This document shows, one piece after another, positions 17,236 through 25,113 of a stretch of DNA of 38,239 nt (position 1 is the first letter of the stretch; each line of letters opens with the position of its first letter). The DNA lies in contig CAYWOS010000021.1 of assembly GCA_964459985.1 (NCBI GenBank), forward strand, positions 1 to 38,239. The letters are read 5' to 3'. The translations under genes and the position numbers were made by a program. Below the pieces are notes generated by a model. That model was not told the DNA's origin, made no database searches, and saw only the letters and a program-made list of their open reading frames with translations. This DNA comes from CAYWOS01 sp964459985. GTDB lineage: Bacteria > Bacillota > Clostridia > Christensenellales > Aristaeellaceae.

Positions 17236-18843
17236 ATGACGCAAAAACAGAAATCCCTGATCGGCGGGGTCTCGGTGCTCGGGCTTGCGGGGCTGATCTG
17301 CAAGGTCGTGGGCGTGCTGTACCGCATTCCGCTCGCCTCCGTCGTCGGCGGCGAGGGGCTGGGCATCTATCAAAAAGTGTTCCCGGCGTATAACCTGCTT
17401 TTGACCGTGTCCTCCGCCGGCATCCCGGTCGCCATATCGCGCATGGTATCGCATTACCTGACGCTGGGCGACGCGCGCAACGCCAAACGCATCTTTCGCG
17501 TCGCGGTCATCGCGCTGACGGCGCTGGGCGTCGTGACGACGGCGATCCTTCTGCTGCTGTCTGACGATATCGCCGCGTGGCAGGGCACGCCCGCCGCCGC
17601 GCAGGGGTATCTGTGCATCGCGCCGAGCCTGTTGTTCGTGTGCGTGATGAGCGCGTTCCGGGGATACATGCAGGGGCGGCGCGATATGATGCCCACCGCG
17701 ATCTCGCAGCTCATCGAGCAGGTGGGCAAGGTCGCCGTGGCGCTGCCCTTCGCGGCGATCGGCATGGCGCGCGGCGGCATGGCGTGGGGCGCGGCGGGCG
17801 CGCTGCTGGGCACGTCGCTCGCCGAGGCGGCGGCGCTCGTCTACATGATGATTCGGTATAAGCGAGAGAAGCCGCTGGCCGTCCCGGGCGATCAGCCGCA
17901 CCGCTCCAAGCGTCTCGGCAGACGGTTAATCGCCAAGCGGCTCATCATCGTGTCCATTCCCATCACGCTGGGCGCGTGCATCGTGCCGCTCGCGGGGTTC
18001 ATTGACAGCGTGATGCTCACCAACATTATGGAAGGCTTCGGCATGGCGGCGGACGAGGCGCTCATCCGCTACGGCATGTATTCGGGCATGGTGCTGACGC
18101 TGATCAACGTGCCCACCGCGCTGGCGATGGCGATGAGCGTCAGCCTCGTTCCCGACGTGGCTGCGGGTAGGGCGCGCAAGGACATGGAATACGTCGCGCG
18201 CGAGAGCGGCACGGGGCTGCGCATGGCGGCCGTCGTCGGCTTTCCGTGTTCTGTCGGCATGAGCCTGCTCGCCAAACCGCTTTTGTTCCTGTTCTATTCG
18301 GGCAAGTACACCGACGCGCAGCTGACGCTGTCGGCGAGCCTGCTCGAAATCAGCAGCCTGACCATCGTGCTGTTCACCGTGGTGCAGGCGACGAGCGGCA
18401 TTCTGCAGGGCATCGGCAAGCAAAAAATCCCGATGTACACGCTGATTGCCGGCGTTGCCTGCAAGATCGCGCTCAACTATACGTTGGTGCGCGTGCCCGA
18501 AATCAACATCCACGGCGCGCCCTACGCTTCGCTCTTGTGCTACGCCGTCAGCATGCTGCCGAATTTGTATTTCGTGTGCAGGCATACCGGCTACCGCTTT
18601 AGCTGGATGGATGTGATCGTCCGTCCGCTCGGCGCGACGGCGGCGATGGGCGTCGTCGTATGGCTTTCGTGGACGTACGGCTTCGGCGAACGCTTCCTGT
18701 CGTCGGGCAGGGGACTGCTGCTTGTCGCCGTGCTCGCGTGCGTCGCCATCGGCGTCGCGGCGTATCTTGCCGCCGCGTGGGTTCTGCGCGCCGTCAGGCC
18801 CGAGGATCTGCCCGCGCGAATCAGAAGGAGGCTCAAAAGATGA
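17236..18843 (+). CDS. spoVB: SpoVB/MurJ-type flippase (polysaccharide biosynthesis family)
   Basis: Polytopic membrane protein of the MVF (MOP) superfamily, about 14 hydrophobic segments, 535 residues from the ATG at 17236. In sporulating Firmicutes SpoVB/YabM relatives are proposed to move lipid-linked precursors for peptidoglycan or spore cortex. The N-terminus (GGVSVLGLAGLICKVVGVLYRIPL) is the family hallmark. No clear Shine-Dalgarno precedes 17236; the in-frame ATG at 17200 has GGAG only three bases away, so the start is uncertain. Stop TGA overlaps the mazG ATG by ATGA. The spoVB-mazG-hup-rqcP order supports the identity with the yabM position of Bacillus. Confidence 0.85.
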   Translation: MTQKQKSLIGGVSVLGLAGLICKVVGVLYRIPLASVVGGEGLGIYQKVFPAYNLLLTVSSAGIPVAISRMVSHYLTLGDARNAKRIFRVAVIALTALGVVTTAILLLLSDDIAAWQGTPAAAQGYLCIAPSLLFVCVMSAFRGYMQGRRDMMPTAISQLIEQVGKVAVALPFAAIGMARGGMAWGAAGALLGTSLAEAAALVYMMIRYKREKPLAVPGDQPHRSKRLGRRLIAKRLIIVSIPITLGACIVPLAGFIDSVMLTNIMEGFGMAADEALIRYGMYSGMVLTLINVPTALAMAMSVSLVPDVAAGRARKDMEYVARESGTGLRMAAVVGFPCSVGMSLLAKPLLFLFYSGKYTDAQLTLSASLLEISSLTIVLFTVVQATSGILQGIGKQKIPMYTLIAGVACKIALNYTLVRVPEINIHGAPYASLLCYAVSMLPNLYFVCRHTGYRFSWMDVIVRPLGATAAMGVVVWLSWTYGFGERFLSSGRGLLLVAVLACVAIGVAAYLAAAWVLRAVRPEDLPARIRRRLKR

Positions 18844-20300
18844 ATCTGACCGTAGTCACGATGGGGCCGGGAAGCCGCGAATACCTGACGCTCGGCGCGA
18901 TGGACAGAATGCGCGCGGCCGATCGGCTTGTGCTGCGCACGGCGCGTTCGGACGCCGCGCGGTATCTGTCCGAGCAGGGGATCGCGTACTCGTCGCTCGA
19001 CGCGCTGTATGAATCGAGCGAGGATTTCGACGAACTGAATGCGAAAATCACCGCGTATTTTACGGCGCTGCCCGATGACGCGAACGTCGTGTACGCCGTC
19101 GCCGACGCGGTGACAGACGAAACGGCGGCGGCGCTCGGCGACGTGATACCGATCACCGTGTTCGCCGGCGTTTCCGCCGCCGAACCGCTTGTCGCCGCCG
19201 CGCCGCAGCGGGGACAAATCAAACGCTGCGCCGCGTACGCGCTTGAAGTCACCGACGCGCAGCACGCGCTGATCGTCACTGAAATCGATTCGCGCGAACT
19301 GGCGGGGAAAATCAAACTCGAACTGCTCAAATGGTACGCGTCCTCGCATGAAACGCTTTTTTTCGCGCCATCCGAAAACGCCGCGCGCGCGTATGTCGCC
19401 GTCCCGCTCGAGGACATCGACCGGCAGAAGAAATACGATCATACCTGCGCCGTACTCCTGCCACCCGTGCCCGTCGAGCGGAAAGAGCGCTTCGATCTGT
19501 ACGATCTCGTGCGCGTGATGGATATCCTGCGCGGCGAGAACGGCTGCCCGTGGGATAAGGAGCAGACGCATCAGTCGCTGCGCCCCTATCTCATCGAGGA
19601 AGCCTATGAAACCGCCGCCGCCATCGACGAGGAGGATTGGACGCACGTCGCGGACGAATTGGGCGACGTGCTCCTGCAGGTCGTTTTTCAGGCGAGCATC
19701 GCGCGGAGCACGGGCACGTTTGAATTATCCGATATCACCAGCGATATCTGCGCGAAAATGATTTCGCGTCACCGGCACATATTCGGCGGCGAGACATGCA
19801 AAACGAGCGCAGATGTGCTGAACCGCTGGGAGCAGATCAAGCGCGAGGAACGCGGCTTCAAAACGGCGTCCGACGCGCTCATGAACGTCCCCGCCGGGTT
19901 GCCGCCGCTCATGCGCGCCGAGAAGGTGCAGAAGAAGGCGGCGAACGTCGGCTTCGACTGGGACAGCGCGCGGGAAGCGCTGCCCAAGATCCACGAGGAA
20001 GCGGACGAATTGCTTGCCGAATTGATCGCCGGGCGCGATCCGACCGAGGAAACGGGCGATCTGCTCTTCTCCTGCGTCAATGTCGCGCGGCTCGCCGGGG
20101 TGGAGGCGGAGACGGCGCTGATGCGCGCCAACGAGAAGTTTATCAGGCGCTTCAAAGCCATGGAAACCTCGATAAAACTTGACGGAAAGGCGCTTGAGGA
20201 CTTGACATTATCCGAAATGGATGTATACTGGAATCGGAACAAGCAATGCCCATCCACCGCGTTTGGGCTTTGTCAATACGAAAAGGAGGACTCACAATGA
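18840..20300 (+). CDS. mazG: YabN-type tetrapyrrole-methylase/MazG fusion protein
   Basis: 486 residues. The N-terminal half (about 1-215) is a degenerate tetrapyrrole (corrin/porphyrin) methylase-like domain starting TVVTMGPGSREYLTLGA; the C-terminal half has two MazG nucleoside-triphosphate pyrophosphohydrolase units: the first from NGCPWDKEQTHQSL with the metal-binding EEAYE...DELGD pattern, the second with EEADE...EETGD. MazG hydrolyses (deoxy)NTPs to monophosphates, for house-cleaning or (p)ppGpp-linked control. Start at 18840 follows AAGGAGG and overlaps the spoVB stop. Beyond the usual family end (about MDVYWNRNK) the frame runs on for about 20 residues into the hup ribosome site and ends at TGA inside the hup start codon. 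Confidence 0.92.
   Translation: MNLTVVTMGPGSREYLTLGAMDRMRAADRLVLRTARSDAARYLSEQGIAYSSLDALYESSEDFDELNAKITAYFTALPDDANVVYAVADAVTDETAAALGDVIPITVFAGVSAAEPLVAAAPQRGQIKRCAAYALEVTDAQHALIVTEIDSRELAGKIKLELLKWYASSHETLFFAPSENAARAYVAVPLEDIDRQKKYDHTCAVLLPPVPVERKERFDLYDLVRVMDILRGENGCPWDKEQTHQSLRPYLIEEAYETAAAIDEEDWTHVADELGDVLLQVVFQASIARSTGTFELSDITSDICAKMISRHRHIFGGETCKTSADVLNRWEQIKREERGFKTASDALMNVPAGLPPLMRAEKVQKKAANVGFDWDSAREALPKIHEEADELLAELIAGRDPTEETGDLLFSCVNVARLAGVEAETALMRANEKFIRRFKAMETSIKLDGKALEDLTLSEMDVYWNRNKQCPSTAFGLCQYEKEDSQ
20202..20229 (+). promoter_or_regulatory. sigma-A promoter of hup inside mazG
   Basis: TTGACA (20202-20207), 16-base spacer, TATACT (20224-20229), lying in the last codons of mazG. 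It gives hup an independent, probably strong start about 60 bases upstream of its ATG. Confidence 0.85.
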
Positions 20301-20572
20301 ATAAGGCTGAATTGGTATCTGCTCTCGCGCAAAAAACCGGGTTAACGAAGAAAGATGCGGATAAAGCGCTGGCGGCGTTTGTGGATGTTGTGACCGACGC
20401 GCTGAAGAATGGCGAGAAGGTCCAGATCGTGGGTTTCGGCACGTTTGACGTTAAGGAACGCCCCGCCCGTACCGCCCGTAATCCCCGCACCGGCGAGGAA
20501 ATTAAGATCGATGCCAGCAAGACCGCCGGCTTCAAGGTCGGCAAAGCGCTCAAGGACAGCGTGAACGCGTAA
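20297..20572 (+). CDS. hup: DNA-binding protein HU
   Basis: 91-residue histone-like protein of the HU/IHF family, a homodimer that bends and compacts DNA. It starts MNKAELVSALAQKTGLTKKD and holds the DNA-binding arm with GFGTFDVKERPARTARNPRTG (residues about 46-66) and the C-terminal helix FKVGKALKDSVN. AAAAGGAGG is ideally placed before the ATG at 20297. The ATG overlaps the mazG TGA by ATGA, but a full promoter within mazG suggests mostly separate transcription. A terminator follows at 20601. Confidence 0.97.
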   Translation: MNKAELVSALAQKTGLTKKDADKALAAFVDVVTDALKNGEKVQIVGFGTFDVKERPARTARNPRTGEEIKIDASKTAGFKVGKALKDSVNA

Positions 20573-20600
20573 AGCGCCCCGCGCCCCGCGCGCAGGTCAT

Positions 20601-20630
20601 GGGATCGAAGCTTGCTTTCGGTCCCTTTTT
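20601..20630 (+). terminator. Intrinsic terminator after hup
   Basis: GGGATCGAA (20601-20609) pairs with TTCGGTCCC (20617-20625) with one G-U pair, followed by TTTTT (20626-20630). It sits 29 bases after the HU stop codon. Confidence 0.88.
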
Positions 20631-20683
20631 CGTCTGTACGGATGATGAAATCGCGCGGCGGACGCGTTTCTCGCCCCCGCCGT

Positions 20684-20823
20684 CGATGCCGCGCCGCGCC
20701 GGATCGCCGCGCCCGCGGCGTTGCCGATGCCGCGCCGCGCCGTCCCGTTCATTCCCGTTGCGCTGAACGGCGGGGACGCGCCTGCGGCGTTGCCGATGCC
20801 GCGCCGCGCCGGATCGCCGCGCC
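20684..20823. repeat. GC-rich direct repeats between hup and rqcP
   Basis: A 30-base unit (20684-20713) recurs identically at 20794-20823. A third copy of its core GATGCCGCGCCGCGCC is at 20726-20741, and GCGGCGTTG precedes both the second (20715) and third (20784) cores. Distances between cores are 41 and 69 bases, so it is not a regular tandem. The rest of the 302-base hup-rqcP gap holds the hup terminator and no other gene. Confidence 0.75.
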
Positions 20824-20874
20824 GTCATTTGTCTTTTCCCGTCCCGATGGGATACTGTTACGATGGAGGATCAT

Positions 20875-21147
20875 ATGCGACTGGACAAGTACCTGAAGGT
20901 ATCAAGGATCATCAAACGCCGCACCGTCGCCAAGGAAGCCTGCGACGGCGGGCGCGTCGAAATCAACGGAAGGATCGGTAAAGCCGGCAGCGAAGTGAGC
21001 GTCGGCGACATCCTGCAAATCCGCTTCGGCAACCGCGTCGGACGTTATCAGATCACCGATGTGCGCGAGGTTGTGCGCAAGGAGGACGTCGCCGATATGT
21101 ACGCCGTATTGGAGGAAGACGCCGCCATGAGGGCGGAGAGGGAGTAA
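20875..21147 (+). CDS. rqcP: S4-domain RNA-binding protein RqcP (YabO/HslR family)
   Basis: 90 residues; the N-terminal S4 fold (MRLDKYLKVSRIIKRRTVAK, then GGRVEINGRIGK) is the whole protein. RqcP binds 50S-peptidyl-tRNA complexes and works with RqcH in ribosome-associated quality control (alanine tailing) in Firmicutes. The ATG at 20875 is chosen because GGAGG lies six bases upstream; an in-frame ATG at 20863 would overlap that site. In Bacillus and many Clostridia it is followed by yabP, yabQ and divIC; here none of these follows and a converging anti-sigma gene comes next. Confidence 0.92.
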   Translation: MRLDKYLKVSRIIKRRTVAKEACDGGRVEINGRIGKAGSEVSVGDILQIRFGNRVGRYQITDVREVVRKEDVADMYAVLEEDAAMRAERE

Positions 21148-21245
21148 CGGACGGCGCGGCGCGCTTTTCGCAGGAAAGGCGCGCGGAAGACGCCTCGTTC
21201 AACGGAATCCGCAGTCAAGGGGCGCTGAAAGCGTTCATACATGAA

Positions 21246-21287
21246 AACCGTTCGGGTCGTCGGCGTTTGTCGGCATCCCGAACGGTT
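21246..21287. terminator. Bidirectional terminator between rqcP and the anti-sigma gene
   Basis: AACCGTTCGGG (21246-21256) pairs perfectly with CCCGAACGGTT (21277-21287) around a 20-base loop, between converging genes; AAAA precedes the stem (T-run on the minus strand) and TTATT closes it on the plus strand. The remaining bases 21148-21245 show nothing else. Confidence 0.7.
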
Positions 21288-21327
21288 ATTCATTTCGTAT
21301 TCAGCCGGAAACGCGCGCCGTTGCCCG

Positions 21328-22269
21328 TTATTGCAGCGCCTCCGCAAAAGCCTCGAAGAAGTCGGGGCACGCCCATGTGCCGCAGGCGATTACGCGCTCG
21401 CCGTTGACCGCCATTTGAACCGTCAGGCCGTTGTTCAGCTGGATCAGCAGCGATTGTCCTGTTTCGCTGCCGCCCGCGCGCAGATACTCGGCGCTGCCGA
21501 CCAGCGTGTCGTAAAGCCGCTTGGCGACGGCGGCGTCGTTCACCGTGCCGACGCCCGAGATTTCGAGCGCCACGACGTTCGACGCGCGCAGCGTGTCGGC
21601 GAGCGATTCGCCGCCGATGAGCGCGCGGTCGCCGAAGGAAACGCGCTGGAACAGGCGATAGACGCCGTTCACTTTGGCGGCGACGGCCGCGCCGCTCATG
21701 CCGCTCACGGCATAGACCGTTTCATTCTGGGATACGACGTTGGAAACGATGCCCTGCGTGCCGGCCAGCGCGGGCTCGCTGGTGTAATCGGTCACGGCGC
21801 CGAGCGAGCCGCCCAGCAGATCGCTGCCCAGTGAGGTCGGGTTGGTCAGCATCCGATAATACCGTCCGCTCACGCCGATCACGGGGAAGGACGCGCCCGA
21901 GCCGGAGGCCCAGATGCTGCGGTAGGAGGGATTGCCCGATTTGCGGATGGTGATGCTGCCCTGCGGAACGTCGAGCAGCGAGATCTCATGATCGCCCGAG
22001 CGCGCGCCGCCGCCGGCTGCGACGGTATCGATCACGGGCGATGGCGCGCCCGGCCGCGCCGTCAGACGCGGCAGCGCGATCACGCCGGCGATCACGACGA
22101 TAAGCGCCAGCGAAAGCGCGGGCGCGAGGCGGCGCAGGCGGCGCGAAGCGCTTTGCCTGTCGCGGACGGCAATCTTGATTTTGTTTTTCAGCGCCGGCGT
22201 CGGATCGAGCATCTCAAGCGAACCGGCGATTTCAGGCAGTTCTTTGAGCCTTTCCTCGATGTTTTTCAT
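21328..22269 (-). CDS. Membrane protein, probable anti-sigma factor partner of the ECF sigma factor
   Basis: 313 residues. A cytoplasmic N-terminus (1-50) is followed by one transmembrane helix (about 51-69, LSLALIVVIAGVIAL) and an external domain of about 240 residues with no recognised family. Its start codon overlaps the stop of the upstream sigma gene by ATGA, the usual layout for an anti-sigma factor held at the membrane that releases its sigma upon an external signal. No zinc HxxxCxxC anti-sigma motif is present, so assignment rests on topology and context. Converges with rqcP. Confidence 0.75.
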   Translation of the reverse strand: MKNIEERLKELPEIAGSLEMLDPTPALKNKIKIAVRDRQSASRRLRRLAPALSLALIVVIAGVIALPRLTARPGAPSPVIDTVAAGGGARSGDHEISLLDVPQGSITIRKSGNPSYRSIWASGSGASFPVIGVSGRYYRMLTNPTSLGSDLLGGSLGAVTDYTSEPALAGTQGIVSNVVSQNETVYAVSGMSGAAVAAKVNGVYRLFQRVSFGDRALIGGESLADTLRASNVVALEISGVGTVNDAAVAKRLYDTLVGSAEYLRAGGSETGQSLLIQLNNGLTVQMAVNGERVIACGTWACPDFFEAFAEALQ

Positions 22270-22799
22270 GGCGCTTCACTCCCTTTCAGCATCTCCTCGA
22301 GCTTTGCTCTCGCGCGGGAAAGACGGCTCGAAATCGTCCCCTCGGGCACATTCAATACGGCGGAAATCTCGGCGATGCCCATGCCCTGATAATAATGGAG
22401 CAGCACGGCGTCGCGGAAATCGGTCGGCAGGCGATGAATGGCTTCCATCAATTCGACGCGCTCGATGCGGTCGTCCATATCGTCGGGCGCGGGCGCCAGA
22501 TCCATCTGCGGACTGCCCAGCACCACGCGCTTGACCCATGCCGCGCGCCACAGATCCCGGCATCGGTTGAGCGCCACCTTGAGCAGCCACGCCTTTTCCT
22601 TGCCCGCCTCGAGCGTCGGCGCGTAGGTGAACAGCTTCACGAAGACATCCTGCGTCACATCCTCCGCTTTCTGGCGATCGCCGAGGTAGAAATAACTGAC
22701 GCGCAGGATGTCGCCGGCGTACCGCTCGTAAAGCGCCTCGAACGCCGCCTCGTCCATGACGGAGACGTTCGCGCCCGTCTGATGCGCCCGGTCACTCAT
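22266..22799 (-). CDS. ECF-type RNA polymerase sigma factor
   Basis: 177 residues, the sigma-70 group IV size. Region 2 (residues about 18-85) includes LYERYAGDILRVSYFYLGD and the -10-reading QKAEDVTQDVFVKLF; region 4 (about 120-172) has LPTDFRDAVLLHYYQGMGIAEI and the helix-turn-helix VPEGTISSRLSRARAKL. It directs transcription of a stress or envelope regulon that the sequence does not reveal. Co-translated with the membrane anti-sigma gene. GGAAGGATG lies somewhat far (about 12 bases) upstream of the ATG at 22799; initiation could also be at an internal Met at residue 15. Confidence 0.93.
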   Translation of the reverse strand: MSDRAHQTGANVSVMDEAAFEALYERYAGDILRVSYFYLGDRQKAEDVTQDVFVKLFTYAPTLEAGKEKAWLLKVALNRCRDLWRAAWVKRVVLGSPQMDLAPAPDDMDDRIERVELMEAIHRLPTDFRDAVLLHYYQGMGIAEISAVLNVPEGTISSRLSRARAKLEEMLKGSEAP

Positions 22800-22860
22800 A
22801 CAACGTTACATCCTTCCCTTTTCATGCGGAAAAAACAAAGAAATTTTCATCCCAAGACAT

Positions 22861-22891
22861 AAAAACCGGTCGGACGTCGCCGCCCGCCCGG
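22861..22891 (-). terminator. Terminator after the NlpC/P60 gene
   Basis: On the minus strand an 8-bp stem with one mismatch (22884-22891 with 22866-22873, 10-base loop) is followed directly by TTTTT (22861-22865), just past the stop at 22904 of the NlpC/P60 gene and before the sigma gene. Confidence 0.65.
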
Positions 22892-22903
22892 ATGCCGGAT
22901 ACG

Positions 22904-23916
22904 TCAGTTGTCCTTGCCCTCCATACGGTACCAGACAAACGAGGTGGCGGATTCGAGGTCCCACAGCGTCAGCATGTAGTTGTCGTCGCCGACGAGGAAA
23001 TACTTGAACTCGGCGTCGTTCTGCACGGTTATGGTATGCGGCATATCCTCGGGCTTGACGCCCAGAATCGACACGCACACGCCGCCGTTGGTGGTCAGGC
23101 AGCCGGCGTACTGTTCGTTCTCGGCGATGAACTTTTCAAAGCGTTCGCCGTAGAACGGGTTCGCGCCGCAATGGATGACGAGCNNNNNNNNNNNNNNNNN
23201 NNNNNNNNNNNNNNNNNNNNNNNNNNNNNNNNNNNNNNNNNNNNNNNNNNNNNNNNNNNNNNNNNNNNNNNNNNNNNNNNNNNGAACTTTTCAAAGCGTT
23301 CGCCGTAGAACGGGTTCGCGCCGCAATGGATGACGAGCGGGTACTCGAGGTACGCGGCGATTTCGGGCGCGTTGTCGGCGGTAAAGCCGTAATCGGCGGG
23401 CGTGCCGATGTACATCATGATGTGGCGCGCGCTGTGCTTGGCGACGAGGAAATCGCCGACCTTCAGCGTGTACTGAAGCTGATCGTAGGCGGGCATTTCC
23501 TGCCCCTTGCGGTGGCTGTATACGTGATAATCCCCGTATTTGCGGTATTCAAGGATCATCGCCTGAAGCGTGGGATGCTTTTCGCGCCCCGTGACCGAAT
23601 TGATCCAGCGCGTATAGCCGGAGCAATCGAAGCCGTAAATGTACCGGGAATCCTTGCGGTAAAACTTGGTGTTTTCCCAGCACTTGCGCGTGGTGTACAG
23701 CAGATCGTAAGCATTGCCGCCGAAAAAGTACGGCACGCCGTTTTCAAACGTGGCTTTCACGTCGGCGCCGGTGATCTCGTTGTAGCGCGTGAGGAAGATA
23801 TTGCCTTCCTCGATCAGCGTGAAGGCGGCGTCGAGGTACTTGCTCCGTTCAAGCTCGGCCGAGGCGACGGGCGCCAGTGTCATCAGGCACAGGATGACCG
23901 CAAGAAGCCTTTTCAT
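22904..23916 (-). CDS. Exported NlpC/P60-like cysteine peptidase, split by a false scaffold gap
   Basis: Probably a secreted cell-wall hydrolase. A signal peptide (1-20, APVASA end) precedes an NlpC/P60-type papain-like fold: nucleophile Cys98 in YGFDCSGYTRWI, His165 in ARHIMMYIG, and a plausible third polar residue His197 in LVIHCGAN. The frame is clean to Phe211 (23284), where 100 N follow. The bases just before the N run duplicate the 55 bases just after it; when one copy and the N are removed the frame continues without a break for 74 more codons to TGA at 22904-22906, giving a 285-residue protein (286 codons including stop). As scaffolded the length is off-frame, so a naive annotation yields two fragments. 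Confidence 0.85.
23129..23338. repeat. Direct 55-base duplication flanking 100 N (assembly artefact)
   Basis: The 55 bases 23129-23183 are identical to 23284-23338, with exactly 100 N (23184-23283) between them. Collapsing one copy plus the N restores an open NlpC/P60 frame, so the two contig ends overlap and the gap is not real sequence. Confidence 0.93.
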
Positions 23917-23929
23917 GGTGTATCCTCCG

Positions 23930-24808
23930 TCAGATCTTTCGTTCGCAGCCCATAAATACCGTGGCGAGCGTGCCCGGGCCGCAGTGGGCGCCGATGACGG
24001 GCCCGATCATTTGCAGACGGATATCGCGCAGCGCGGGGATACGCGCCTTGAGCATGTCGGCGAGCCGGCCTGCTTCCTCCTCGATGTCCGCGTGCAGGAT
24101 GACGAGCGTTTGCGATTCGGGGTTTTCGATGTTTTCGGCGGTGCGCTCGACAATGGTTTTGAGCGCCTTTTTGCGTCCCTGTACCTTTTCGGCCGGCTCG
24201 ATTTTGCCGCCGCGCCCGAGGACGAGGATGGGCTTGATGTCCAGCATGGTGCCGAACACGGCGCTGGTGGAGGATATGCGGCCGCCGCGCTTCAAGTAGG
24301 CCAGATCGTCAACCGTCAGGTACGCCTGCGCGCGCATCCGGTTGTCGCGAATCCACTGTTCGATTTCTTCCATCGACGCGCCGTTCTCGTAAAGCTCGTG
24401 CGCGCCGAGGATGAGCAGCGTCATGGGGCCCGAGATGCTGAGCGTGTCGCATACGATGAAGCGGCGCTCGGGATACTTGCCCAGCAGGATTTCGCGCGCT
24501 TCGTAAATGTTGTTGATGGTCGCCGACATTTTCGAGGAAAACGCAATGAACAACAAATCGGATTCCTTGAGGATCGGCTCGAAATATTCAAGATAAACGG
24601 CCGTGCTGAGCAGCGAGGTCACGGGCGCGGCGCCCTTGCGCATTTTATCGAAGAAATCCTTTTCGCCGCCGCTCCGGCCGTTATCGTCAAAGTATTCTTT
24701 TCCCTCCAGGGCATAGGGCATTTTGACTACCGGAATGTTCTTTTCGTCCGCGATGAAATACGGCAGGTCGCTGTCGCTGTCCGTCATGAATACGTAATTC
24801 TGTTTCAC
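23930..24808 (-). CDS. DegV family fatty-acid-binding protein
   Basis: 292 residues from a GTG start at 24808 with GAGGAGA upstream. The DegV fold (EDD superfamily) is shown by the N-terminal MTDSDSDLP, the substrate-loop GAAPVTSLLST, FIAFSSKMSATINN and the conserved LAYLKRGGRIS...DIKPIL. DegV proteins bind a fatty acid and in Gram-positive bacteria act as FakB subunits that present fatty acids to FakA kinase; no fakA is in the window. Stop TGA, 13 bases from the NlpC/P60 start, so the two may be one transcript. Confidence 0.94.
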   Translation of the reverse strand: MKQNYVFMTDSDSDLPYFIADEKNIPVVKMPYALEGKEYFDDNGRSGGEKDFFDKMRKGAAPVTSLLSTAVYLEYFEPILKESDLLFIAFSSKMSATINNIYEAREILLGKYPERRFIVCDTLSISGPMTLLILGAHELYENGASMEEIEQWIRDNRMRAQAYLTVDDLAYLKRGGRISSTSAVFGTMLDIKPILVLGRGGKIEPAEKVQGRKKALKTIVERTAENIENPESQTLVILHADIEEEAGRLADMLKARIPALRDIRLQMIGPVIGAHCGPGTLATVFMGCERKI

Positions 24809-24866
24809 TCAAACGCTCTCCTCTCTCCTTGGTTCGCACGCGGGGATCGCCGCATGGTATCGATTC

Positions 24867-24895
24867 ATTGTAGACTCTTTTCGCCAAAAAAGCAA
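24867..24895 (-). promoter_or_regulatory. Promoter of degV
   Basis: On the minus strand TTGCTT (24890-24895), 17-base spacer, TACAAT (24867-24872), about 60 bases before the GTG start. Confidence 0.75.
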
Positions 24896-25044
24896 CTGTA
24901 TTCGAGCGATTGTTTGCCGTTTGTCAGTTTTTTGCGGCCTGAAATGGAATTTTCCGCCATGTCGCGTTCATGATTCGTTCATTTTCCAATCGTATACTGA
25001 ACGTGGATTCGGGAAGGAGAGCGCCTTGAAAACGCGCGAAAGGC

Positions 25045-25073
25045 TTGTTTTTCCTACCGCTTTATGGCATACT
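25045..25073 (+). promoter_or_regulatory. Candidate promoter of the dnaK operon
   Basis: TTGTTT (25045-25050), 17-base spacer, CATACT (25068-25073), 40 bases before the dnaK ATG. Both boxes are imperfect; the spacing is right. Confidence 0.45.
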
Positions 25074-25113
25074 GATGTCGTCGCGCCGCGCGGCGCGCAT
25101 GGGAGGATAACGG

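Larger units (their letters stand above)
24809..25113. other. Intergenic region between divergent degV and dnaK
   Basis: 305 bases. It holds the degV promoter (24867-24895) and a weaker dnaK promoter candidate (25045-25073). A TATACT box at 24993-24998 has no good -35. No CIRCE inverted repeat (TTAGCACTC-N9-GAGTGCTAA) is visible. Confidence 0.6.

Noticed and set aside
20684..20823. Possible CRISPR array
   Set aside because: Repeat spacing is irregular (41 and 69 bases), the intervening sequence is similar in composition, only three copies exist and no cas genes are near.
24809..25113. CIRCE (HrcA) operator before dnaK
   Set aside because: Neither half of the CIRCE inverted repeat is present.
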